Of a stretch of 7,251 bases of DNA, positions 1-6,762 are shown piece after piece (position 1 is the first letter of the stretch; each line of letters begins with the position of its first letter). The notes beneath the pieces are model-generated. The model ran no database searches. It was not told where the DNA came from and saw only the letters and a list, made by a program, of their open reading frames with translations. A program made the translations under genes and the position numbers. Source of the stretch: JABFRJ01 sp031365465 (GTDB lineage Bacteria > Pseudomonadota > Alphaproteobacteria > Rhizobiales > Hyphomicrobiaceae); NCBI GenBank assembly GCA_031365465.1, contig JANLYD010000428.1, forward strand, positions 1-7,251, given 5' to 3'.

Positions 1-1172
1 ATGCCGACATGGGCGATCGCCGGATCGGTATAGGTGCACCACGGAATGACCAGTGAACTCAGGCGCTGGCGGCCGAGAAACAAGGCATTGCGAACCACGA
101 TGCGCGCAGAGGCGTCGGCCGTATGCGTGAATTTGTGCTCCAGGCAGACATCGCCTGCAGCATAGATCCGCCGGTTGCTGGTCTGAAGGAAATCGTTGAC
201 CTTAATCCCGGTCGTGGCGTCGTAAACGACGCCCGCCGCCTCCAAATTGAGACCATCGACATTCGGAACCCGGCCGGTACCGGTGAGAATTGAATCGACT
301 GCGACGATGCTCTTGTAGTCGTCACTGACGAGATCCACGAGTTTCTGTCCGCCTTCGACGCGCACGTTGACGGCGGCGGTATTCAGCCGGACCTCGATAC
401 CGTCGCGTGCGAGCGCATCCGAAAGAATCTGCGCCGCGTCGCGCTCTTCCTTGGGCAGGAAAAGCGGCATGTCCTGGACGATCGTGACTTTTGCACCTAA
501 GCGGCAGAAGGCCTGGGCGAGTTCGCAGCCGAGCGGGCCACCGCCGATCACCAGTATGCGGCGCGGCAGTTCGGTCAGGTCGAATACCGTCTCGTTGGTC
601 AGATAGCCGGCCTCCGCGAGGCCGGGAATCGAGGGCGTGTCCGGCCGCGCGCCTGTAGCGATGAGCGCTTTCTTGAATTGCAGCTTCGCGCCATCCACCG
701 TCAGCGCATCTGGTCCCGTAAAGGACGCGGAACCGAAGAACACATCGACGCCCGCCGTAACCAGGCGTTTAACCGAATCGGCGCGGCTGATGCGAGCGCG
801 AATGCCGCGCATGCGCTGCATCACGGCGGAAAAGTCGACACCGATATTGGCGGGGGGTTGCGCGCCATACCGTTCGGCGTTGCGCATGTCGGCGTAAAGG
901 CTAGCCGTGCGGATGATCGCTTTCGACGGCACGCAGCCAATATTCAGACAATCGCCGCCGAGTAGATCGCGCTCGATCAGCGCGACCTTTGCGCCGAGCG
1001 CCGCAGCGGCGTGTGCCGCCACTAATCCGGCTGTACCTGCACCGATGACCACCAAGCTGTACTGGTCTGCAGGTCGTGGATTTCGCCATCCGGTGGGATG
1101 CACGTTTTGCAACCGCTCGCGCTCGTAAGCATCCGACGGTGTGCCGATCGATGTGGTGTTCTGCTGCAGCAT
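1..1172 (-). CDS. FAD-dependent pyridine nucleotide-disulfide oxidoreductase, mercuric reductase-like (C-terminus beyond window)
   Basis: A flavoprotein that should pass electrons from NAD(P)H through FAD to a redox-active disulfide; the final substrate is not known. The 390 visible residues show an N-terminal extension of about 38 residues, the FAD-binding VVIGAGTAGL (41-50), the active-site motif GGDCLNIGCVPSK (72-84; C75 and C80), IATGARP (171-177), the NAD(P)-binding VIGGGPLGCELAQ (208-220) and the second FAD motif YAAGDV (337-342). The reading frame is open to the left edge, so the C-terminal dimerisation domain is missing, and with it any vicinal Cys pair diagnostic of true MerA. The N-terminal region lacks a heavy-metal-associated domain. 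The start is the ATG at 1172, with GGAG seven bases upstream; an ATG at 1178 is in frame but only one base from that GGAG. It is cotranscribed with, and overlaps by one base, the glycoamylase-like gene. The family is firm; mercury as substrate is not supported. The relatives I recall are often labelled mercuric reductase without evidence. Confidence 0.93.
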   Translation of the reverse strand, partial: MLQQNTTSIGTPSDAYERERLQNVHPTGWRNPRPADQYSLVVIGAGTAGLVAAHAAAALGAKVALIERDLLGGDCLNIGCVPSKAIIRTASLYADMRNAERYGAQPPANIGVDFSAVMQRMRGIRARISRADSVKRLVTAGVDVFFGSASFTGPDALTVDGAKLQFKKALIATGARPDTPSIPGLAEAGYLTNETVFDLTELPRRILVIGGGPLGCELAQAFCRLGAKVTIVQDMPLFLPKEERDAAQILSDALARDGIEVRLNTAAVNVRVEGGQKLVDLVSDDYKSIVAVDSILTGTGRVPNVDGLNLEAAGVVYDATTGIKVNDFLQTSNRRIYAAGDVCLEHKFTHTADASARIVVRNALFLGRQRLSSLVIPWCTYTDPAIAHVG

Positions 1173-2491
1173 CAACATACTCCGTCGATGGGAACGTGCT
1201 GGAGCCAACCGCCACGAAATCCGGCATTTCGTAGTCCATTCGTGATGTACGGACACCCGCGCATGAGCCGCCAGAAAAATTGTGTGCGATGATTTTCTAT
1301 CATCATGAGCACGATGCCTTGATCGAGCCCGTAGTGGCCTTCGGAAACCCAGGCACGTCCGTCGGCGGCCGTGAGCGTCGGATTGAAACTGCTCGACAGA
1401 CGACCCTCGGGAAATACTTCCGGATAGCGCGCCATCATATTGCGTATGGTCGGCAGGACGATCTCTGGCGCGAACGGCAGCGACGCCAGTACGCCAGGGG
1501 CGGAAAGGGTGCCGTCGTCTGGCCCGAAAGGCACGCCGCGGGCGGCATACCCGAACAGGCGTCGGGCTTCGTTCGTCACATCCGGCTGCTCGTCGCTCGG
1601 GCCATCGCACGCAGACAAGCCCCAGCAGTTTTCATCGTAGCCGGCGAACTCGTGCGGGTTGCGCTGCGCGTAGGCGCGATGAATGTAGGCGGCGCGCCGG
1701 CTGTTTTCGAAGTAATTCGAGCGCTTTTCGCGCATGAAGCTGTCGAAAATACTGCGAAAATCGATCCATGCGTGCGAGAAATGATGCACGAACAACGGCC
1801 CCGCATAGAGATAGTCGTGGTCGTACAGGTTTTCCCACTGGTAGGTGGCGGTCCATGCTTTGTAGCAATCGCCGACAATCGGATGGGTAGGCGAACCGAG
1901 GGCGAGCACGTAAAGCAGAATGGCTTCGCTATAGCCTTCCCAACCGTAGTGTAGGAAACCGCATTCGGGTTTCCAGCCTTGACAGATCGTTTCGCCGTCA
2001 TTCTGTGCCCAACGCCAGTCGATGCTGCGGTAAAGAAAATCGGCCAGTTCGCGCAGCTCGATTTCTTCCGCTGTTTCTACCGTGAAATACATTTTGGCCG
2101 TTAACGCGCCTGCGATGAGAAGCGCAGTATCGATCATCGATAACTCCGATTGCCAAACGCGAGCGCCGGTTCGCATGTCCAGAAAGTGATAGTAGAAACC
2201 TTTGAAACCGGTCGCCATTGGGGCGCCGCTCTGGTCGCTGTGTCGGAAGAAACGCAGGGCTGCGAGGGTCAAACGGGCCGCATCGGCACGCGTCATCCAA
2301 CCCCGTTCCACCCCAACCGGATACGAAGATAGCGCGAAACCAACAACTGCAATGCTGACCGGCGAGTGCTCACGCGACGTGTCGGCCACTAGGCCGTTGA
2401 GCGGATTGACCATATGCAAAAAGTATTCGAATGCAGCCCGCTGCAGCTCGTCGAGCAAGCTCTCGTCTGCAAGCTGCACTACATCGTTCAT
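1172..2491 (-). CDS. Glycoamylase-like protein (COG5368/PF10091, GH144-related)
   Basis: Probable cytoplasmic glycoside hydrolase of 439 residues with an (alpha/alpha)-barrel fold. Family features run in order: an N-terminal helical part (residues 13-40, ending in GLVADTSR), GFYYHFLDM (98-106), SELSMIDTALLIAGAL (115-130), WKPECGFL (173-180), GYSEAILLYVLALGSPTHP (186-204), LYAGPLFVHHFSHAWIDF (228-245), NSRRAAY (263-269), ENCWGLSACDGP (287-298), LPFAPEIVLPTI (338-349) and GLDQGIVLMMIEN (388-400). E116, D121 and E189 lie in the conserved acidic positions of the family; I cannot say which is catalytic. Characterised GH144 members cut beta-1,2-glucan, and a domain of this type also occurs inside cyclic beta-1,2-glucan synthase (NdvB). 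No signal peptide or membrane segment is seen, unlike secreted members. A TGA codon directly precedes the ATG at 2491, so this is the most upstream start possible. Its Shine-Dalgarno is weak (GAAAG, nine bases away). It is first in a two-gene unit with the oxidoreductase and divergent from the GH94 gene. The family is firm; the substrate is inferred. Confidence 0.93.
   Translation of the reverse strand: MNDVVQLADESLLDELQRAAFEYFLHMVNPLNGLVADTSREHSPVSIAVVGFALSSYPVGVERGWMTRADAARLTLAALRFFRHSDQSGAPMATGFKGFYYHFLDMRTGARVWQSELSMIDTALLIAGALTAKMYFTVETAEEIELRELADFLYRSIDWRWAQNDGETICQGWKPECGFLHYGWEGYSEAILLYVLALGSPTHPIVGDCYKAWTATYQWENLYDHDYLYAGPLFVHHFSHAWIDFRSIFDSFMREKRSNYFENSRRAAYIHRAYAQRNPHEFAGYDENCWGLSACDGPSDEQPDVTNEARRLFGYAARGVPFGPDDGTLSAPGVLASLPFAPEIVLPTIRNMMARYPEVFPEGRLSSSFNPTLTAADGRAWVSEGHYGLDQGIVLMMIENHRTQFFWRLMRGCPYITNGLRNAGFRGGWLQHVPIDGVC
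1180..1183 (-). promoter_or_regulatory. Ribosome binding site of the oxidoreductase gene
   Basis: GGAG on the minus strand lies inside the end of the glycoamylase-like gene, seven bases before the ATG at 1172. The upstream stop codon (TGA at 1174-1172) and this ATG share one base as TGATG, a standard arrangement for translational coupling. The spacing favours the ATG at 1172 over the in-frame ATG at 1178. Confidence 0.65.
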
Positions 2492-2694
2492 TCAGAAAGA
2501 CTTTCGGGCGCACGCATGGGCGCTCCCACGTTTCCCTATTTATGGCGATCGCCGGTCAAGGAACCAGATGGCAGGCTAACGCATAATGCCTTCAGCGAAT
2601 AATGGTTCCACTCGGCCAGATATTGGCGCACCAAGTTTGTTGAAAAAACTGGCGCATACAATTGCCCAGAACGCATAACGGAGTTTCCAACCCC
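2492..2694. promoter_or_regulatory. Divergent intergenic region between the glycoamylase-like and GH94 genes
   Basis: This is the only non-coding space available to drive both divergent genes. It holds a 10-bp perfect palindrome GGCGATCGCC (2544-2553), a 7-bp inverted repeat GGAACCA/TGGTTCC (2560-2566 and 2603-2609), a short dyad TTGG-CGCA-CCAA (2623-2634), two direct copies of TGGCGCA (2624-2630 and 2650-2656) and two copies of AACGCATAA (2578-2586 and 2670-2678). A TACAAT hexamer (2657-2662) could be a -10 element for the plus-strand gene, but the best -35-like match (TTGTTG, 2637-2642) is only 14 bases away. I find no convincing sigma-70 promoter facing the minus-strand gene. That it is a regulatory region follows from its position; the individual sites are unproven. 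Confidence 0.55.
2680..2683 (+). promoter_or_regulatory. Ribosome binding site deciding the GH94 gene start
   Basis: GGAG lies 11 bases before the ATG at 2695. The spacing is on the long side but acceptable. The alternative in-frame TTG at 2662 has no purine-rich sequence before it, and the frame is closed by a TGA at 2641, so no start further upstream is possible. This favours the ATG at 2695. Confidence 0.5.
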
Positions 2695-5600
2695 ATGTCG
2701 TCGGTCTCACGTACGGTCTCCAGCGCCGCGCCACAGGTGCAGTTGCTGTCGAACGGCCGCTACGCAGTCATGATGAACGCCGCCGGCTCGGGCTACAGCA
2801 GCTGGCGTGACATAGCCGTCACCCGTTGGTGTGAGGATCCCGTCGGCGATGGCTGGGGAAGCTATATATTGCTGCGTGATGAAGAGAGCGGCGCCGTTTG
2901 GTCAGCCGGTTTACAACCTTACGGTATCGAGGCAGACGCCTACACGGCCACACTATCCGACGAGCGTGTCGGCATCATTCGTCGCGACGGAACGCTGACC
3001 ACGACGCTCGACGTGGGTGTCGCCAGCGACTTCGATGCCGAATTGCGCCGCGTTGTGGTCACTAATCGGGGTGAAAGTCCGCGCGAGATAACTCTAACTT
3101 CCTTTGCGGAACTCGTGCTTGGGTCGGGGCGCGCCGATGCCACCCATCCGGCGTTTTCCAAAATGTTCGTCCAAACCGAATGGGTGGAGCAGGGCGGAAT
3201 TCTACTTGCGACGCGGCGTCGGCGCGCCCGAGAAGAGGCCGAGGTGTGGGCTGCGCACATCGCTGTGGTTGACGCGCATGACGCCGGCAAGTGTGATTTT
3301 GAAACCGACCGCATGCGCTTCGTCGGTCGCGGTCGAACGCTGCGACACGCGCAGGCAATGCAGCCCGGCGCAACCCTGTCGAACACCAGCGGGTACGTGC
3401 TTGATCCGATATTCAGTTTGCGCCGAAAAGTGCGCGTCAATCCCAGTGCCAGCGTGGAGGTCGCGTTCTGGACTGTAGTCGCCGGTTCGCGTGCGTCCGC
3501 ACTGGCGCTCGTTCAGCCCTTGCGCGCAAGGGGCGCCTGCGAAAAGATGCTTTCCAGATCTGTGACCCACGCCGCCGCCGAGCATGCACGGCTCGGCATC
3601 GACGTTGAGCAGGCCAAGCGTTTCCAAACTTTAGCGGGCGCCCTACTTTATTCCGACATCACCAGACGGGCAGCAGACGAGATTCTGGAGCGTGGTACTG
3701 GCGGTGCGCCCGTGCTCTGGAGCTGTGGGATTTCCGGCGACCGTCCGATTGTACTGCTGCGCATCGCCACAGACCAGCATATGGCGGCGGTGCATGAGAT
3801 GCTACTGGCGCAGCGCTACTGGCAGTCGAAGAAACTTGGAGCCGATATTGTGCTGCTCAACACAGCCGCTGGGGACGACAAACATTTGCACGCGGCACTG
3901 AACGAGCGGGCCCAAGCGCAGACCGCCCTATTACAGGTTGATCGCGACGCCGCGCAAGCTTCGGTGTTTGTCCTTGATGACAAAACGATTTCCGAGCAGG
4001 TGCGCACTGGGATCGCAACCGCCGCGCGTATCGTTCTAGATGCGTCGCGAAGTGTCGAGTTGCCAACAACGGGTGACGGACGCACCAACACGCCATCGGC
4101 CATGGCAGCAGGGGAATCACTTCAGTCGTCACGGGCGGCAACCGGCGACGTGGCATCCGCACCGGCAACGCAGCCGATACGCGAGTTTGACAATGGCACG
4201 GGGGGCTTCATCGATGCTGGTCGCACATATGCCATCACGCTCGACGGCAACTGCTGTACGCCCGCGCCCTGGGTGAACGTGATCGCCAACTCTTCCTTCG
4301 GCTTTATGGTGTCGGCCGAGGGCGGCGGCTATACTTGGTCGCTCAATAGCCAGCAGAACCCGTTGACGCCGTGGCCGAACGATCCGGTCAGCGACACGCC
4401 GCACGACGTTCTCTACCTGCGCGACGAAGATAGCGGCGACATGTGGAGTGCCACGCCGCTGCCGGTCCGAGTGCCGACGGCGACCTATAACGTCGAGCAC
4501 GGCAAGGGTTACAGCCGCTTCACGCACCATACGCATGGAATAGACGTGGAGCTGGTTCAGTTCGTGCCACCGAACGATCCTGTCAAACTGTCGCGGCTTT
4601 GCCTGAGAAACGGTTCGCCGCGCACGCGCCACCTGTCAGTCACCGGGTACGTCGAATGGGCATTGGGTGCGAATGGCACAGTTCCCGCGCCGTTTGTAGT
4701 CACGTCGATCGACGCTGCCTCTAGCGCGATTTTCGCACGCAATGCTTGGCGCGCGGAGTTTGCAAATCGTGTGGCTTTTATCGATCTTGGCGGCCGTCAG
4801 ACGTCATGCACCGGCGACCGAATGGAGTTCCTCGGGCGTCACGGCGCGGTCAACCGCCCTGCTGCGCTCGCTGGTAAGACGCCGTTGTCGGGCCGCGTGG
4901 GTGCGGGACTCGATCCGTGCGCTGCGCTGCAGACATTGATTGAACTTGCGCCGGATGAAAACGTCGAAATCGTAGTCATGCTCGGCGATGCCGCTTCGCA
5001 AGCCGACGCGCGGGCGCTGATATGGAAATATCGCGCGGCCGATATCGGCGCCGTGTTGCGTGACGTGCGCGCGCAATGGGACGCGGTGCTTGATACGGTT
5101 CAGGTGCGTACGCCCAATCGGGCTATGGACATCCTCCTCAACGATTGGCTGCTCTATCAGACGCTGGGATGCCGCGTGTGGGCGCGCGCGGCTTACTACC
5201 AAGCCAGTGGTGCCTACGGCTTCCGCGATCAGCTGCAAGATGTGATGGCGCTGTGCATCACACGTCCCGGTATCGCACGCGAGCATTTGCTTCGGGCGGC
5301 GGCCCGGCAATTCGTTGAAGGCGATGTCCAGCACTGGTGGTTGCCATCATCTGGGCTGGGCATTCGCACTCGCATCAGTGATGACCGGATTTGGCTGGCC
5401 TATGTCGCCATCCACTACATTGCGACGACAGCCGATACTGCCGTGCTGGATGAAAGAGTACCGTTTCTCGAAGGCGCGGCCGTCAAGGAGGGCGATGCCG
5501 ATGCGTTCTATCAACCGGGTCCCTCCGAGGAGCAAGGCAGTCTGTACGAACATGCTGCGCGCGCGATCGATTCCAGCCTGACACGTGGCGCACACGGCTT

Positions 5601-6615
5601 GCCGTTGATCGGCACTGGCGATTGGAACGACGGTATGAACAATGTCGGTGCCGAGGGCCGAGGTGAAAGCGTTTGGCTCGCTTGGTTCCTTGTCGCCACG
5701 ATCGATGCTTTCGTGCCATTTGCCGACGTGTGCGGCGACCATGATCGTGCCGCCGCTTGGCGCAAATACGCGACGGAGCTTCGGGTCGTACTCGACAGCG
5801 CGGCTGGCTGGGATGGCGAATGGTACCGGCGCGGCTACTACGACGACGGAACACCGTTCGGCTCAAACGAAAGCCAGGAATGCAAGATCGACGCGATCGC
5901 GCAGTCGTGGAGCGTGATCGCTGACGCATCCGATGCCGATCATGCCGAGCGCGGCTTGATGGCGATGGAGCAACACCTCATCCGTCACGACGAAAAGCTC
6001 GCGCTGCTGTTCACGCCGGCTTTCGATCGCACGGTCTTGAACCCTGGCTACATCAAAGGCTATCCACCCGGCATTCGCGAAAACGGCGGGCAATATACGC
6101 ATGGCGCGACATGGTCGATATTTGCTTACGCGAAGCTCGGACAGGGCGACCGTGCGGCCAGCCTATTCGACATCCTCAATCCCATTCACCACAGCTCTAC
6201 TCCGGAAGCAATGGCGCGCTACCGAGTCGAGCCCTACGTAGCGTGCGCCGACGTCTATTCGGTCGCTCCTCACATCGGGCGTGGTGGCTGGACCTGGTAC
6301 ACCGGCTCTGCCGCCTGGCTGTATCGGGCCGGGTTGGAAGCCATCCTGGGGTTTAAGTTGCAAGGCGATCATTTTTTGCTCAGTCCATGCATTCCAAAGT
6401 CTTGGCCGAGCTACGAAATTCGGTATCGCCATCGCAGCAAGCAAAACATCATCACCCTCTACGAAATTACCGTCGAGAACCCCGCCAACGTGCAACGGGG
6501 CATAGTTCTGTTCGAACTTGACGGGAGCGTGGTAGACGATTGCGCGAAAGGCAGTGCGCCGATTGCTCTTACCGAGGATGGGCGCACACATCGGGTTCGC
6601 ATCGTGTTGGGCTAG
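2695..6615 (+). CDS. GH94 family protein equivalent to the C-terminal half of cyclic beta-1,2-glucan synthase (NdvB/ChvB-like)
   Basis: A 1306-residue protein, probably a cytoplasmic beta-glucan phosphorylase or chain-length-setting enzyme acting on beta-1,2-linked glucose. Domains in order: a first GH94-type beta-sandwich (about 14-300; QLLSNGRYAV, RWCEDPVGDGWGSY, HPAFSKMFVQTEW at 151-163); a module with WSCGISGDRPIVLLRI (342-357); an Ala/Thr/Ser-rich linker (about 457-495); a second beta-sandwich (about 505-790; TPAPWVNVIAN at 522-532, LTPWPNDPVSD at 557-567); and a GH94 catalytic barrel with a C-terminal beta cap. The barrel carries GAYGFRDQLQD (839-849), TRISDDRIW (892-900), GTGDWNDGMN (973-982; D979 is the likely general acid), NGGQYTHGATW (1130-1140) and GGWTWYTGSAAW (1197-1208). 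H1136, T1203 and G1204 fit the phosphate-binding positions of GH94 phosphorylases. The GT84 polymerase and membrane segments of NdvB are absent and no signal peptide is seen. A TTG at 2662 would add 11 residues but lacks a ribosome site. It is divergent from the glycoamylase-like gene. Family and architecture are firm. Whether it is a 1,2-beta-oligoglucan phosphorylase or part of a split synthase is open. Confidence 0.94.
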   Translation: MSSVSRTVSSAAPQVQLLSNGRYAVMMNAAGSGYSSWRDIAVTRWCEDPVGDGWGSYILLRDEESGAVWSAGLQPYGIEADAYTATLSDERVGIIRRDGTLTTTLDVGVASDFDAELRRVVVTNRGESPREITLTSFAELVLGSGRADATHPAFSKMFVQTEWVEQGGILLATRRRRAREEAEVWAAHIAVVDAHDAGKCDFETDRMRFVGRGRTLRHAQAMQPGATLSNTSGYVLDPIFSLRRKVRVNPSASVEVAFWTVVAGSRASALALVQPLRARGACEKMLSRSVTHAAAEHARLGIDVEQAKRFQTLAGALLYSDITRRAADEILERGTGGAPVLWSCGISGDRPIVLLRIATDQHMAAVHEMLLAQRYWQSKKLGADIVLLNTAAGDDKHLHAALNERAQAQTALLQVDRDAAQASVFVLDDKTISEQVRTGIATAARIVLDASRSVELPTTGDGRTNTPSAMAAGESLQSSRAATGDVASAPATQPIREFDNGTGGFIDAGRTYAITLDGNCCTPAPWVNVIANSSFGFMVSAEGGGYTWSLNSQQNPLTPWPNDPVSDTPHDVLYLRDEDSGDMWSATPLPVRVPTATYNVEHGKGYSRFTHHTHGIDVELVQFVPPNDPVKLSRLCLRNGSPRTRHLSVTGYVEWALGANGTVPAPFVVTSIDAASSAIFARNAWRAEFANRVAFIDLGGRQTSCTGDRMEFLGRHGAVNRPAALAGKTPLSGRVGAGLDPCAALQTLIELAPDENVEIVVMLGDAASQADARALIWKYRAADIGAVLRDVRAQWDAVLDTVQVRTPNRAMDILLNDWLLYQTLGCRVWARAAYYQASGAYGFRDQLQDVMALCITRPGIAREHLLRAAARQFVEGDVQHWWLPSSGLGIRTRISDDRIWLAYVAIHYIATTADTAVLDERVPFLEGAAVKEGDADAFYQPGPSEEQGSLYEHAARAIDSSLTRGAHGLPLIGTGDWNDGMNNVGAEGRGESVWLAWFLVATIDAFVPFADVCGDHDRAAAWRKYATELRVVLDSAAGWDGEWYRRGYYDDGTPFGSNESQECKIDAIAQSWSVIADASDADHAERGLMAMEQHLIRHDEKLALLFTPAFDRTVLNPGYIKGYPPGIRENGGQYTHGATWSIFAYAKLGQGDRAASLFDILNPIHHSSTPEAMARYRVEPYVACADVYSVAPHIGRGGWTWYTGSAAWLYRAGLEAILGFKLQGDHFLLSPCIPKSWPSYEIRYRHRSKQNIITLYEITVENPANVQRGIVLFELDGSVVDDCAKGSAPIALTEDGRTHRVRIVLG

Positions 6616-6661
6616 CCCGTATTTCAGACCAATCGGCTGCGGCGAGTGGAAAAATGCGGGC
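6615..6661 (+). terminator. Possible hairpin just after the GH94 stop codon
   Basis: GCCCGTATTT (6615-6624) can pair with AAATGCGGGC (6652-6661) over ten positions with one G-T wobble, around a 27-base loop. It starts on the last base of the stop codon. There is no T-tract after it and the loop is long, so it is not a canonical intrinsic terminator. It may instead stabilise a 3' end or be chance. Confidence 0.25.
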
Positions 6662-6718
6662 CAAGACCGATGGATTTTGCAAGTCTACGGAGTCAGACCA
6701 AAACGTTGCATTGATGAA

Positions 6719-6748
6719 TTGACATTGGGCCAACGGCAATCCTCTAAC
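6719..6748 (+). promoter_or_regulatory. Weak candidate promoter for the nitronate monooxygenase gene
   Basis: A perfect TTGACA (6719-6724) is followed after 18 bases by TCTAAC (6743-6748), which matches four of six -10 positions. A short TTGG-G-CCAA dyad (6725-6733) lies between them. Against it, the predicted transcript would begin only about 8 bases before the ATG and would run into the ribosome site. The rest of the 147-bp gap (6616-6762) holds no recognisable gene. Confidence 0.25.
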
Positions 6749-6762
6749 ACGGACGGTGGACG

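Noticed and set aside
1..1172. Annotating the flavoprotein as MerA and the locus as a mercury-resistance operon.
   Set aside because: There is no heavy-metal-associated domain at the N-terminus, no merR, merT or merP neighbour, and the C-terminal vicinal cysteines cannot be seen in this window.
901..1239. Minus-strand open frame of 112 codons across the end of the glycoamylase-like gene and the start of the oxidoreductase gene.
   Set aside because: It is out of frame with both genes on the same strand, whose motifs are unmistakable.
1280..1954. Plus-strand open frame of 224 codons antisense to the glycoamylase-like gene.
   Set aside because: It lies wholly within a clearly recognised gene on the other strand, its translation resembles no family and is rich in Arg/Ala/Val as antisense frames in high-GC DNA are. 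It has no supporting context.
12..2553. Two copies of the palindrome GGCGATCGCC (12-21 and 2544-2553).
   Set aside because: The first lies in coding sequence. The core GCGATCGC is expected by chance at some rate in GC-rich DNA, and two copies in 7 kb do not show a repeat family.
2650..2666. Sigma-54-like -24/-12 elements (TGGCGC...TTGCC) before the GH94 gene.
   Set aside because: The GG and GC pairs are separated by 11 bases, whereas sigma-54 promoters need 10 with little tolerance.
4804..5334. Minus-strand open frame of 176 codons inside the GH94 gene.
   Set aside because: It is antisense to conserved NdvB-like domain sequence, with Arg/His-rich composition and no recognisable motifs; a shadow frame.
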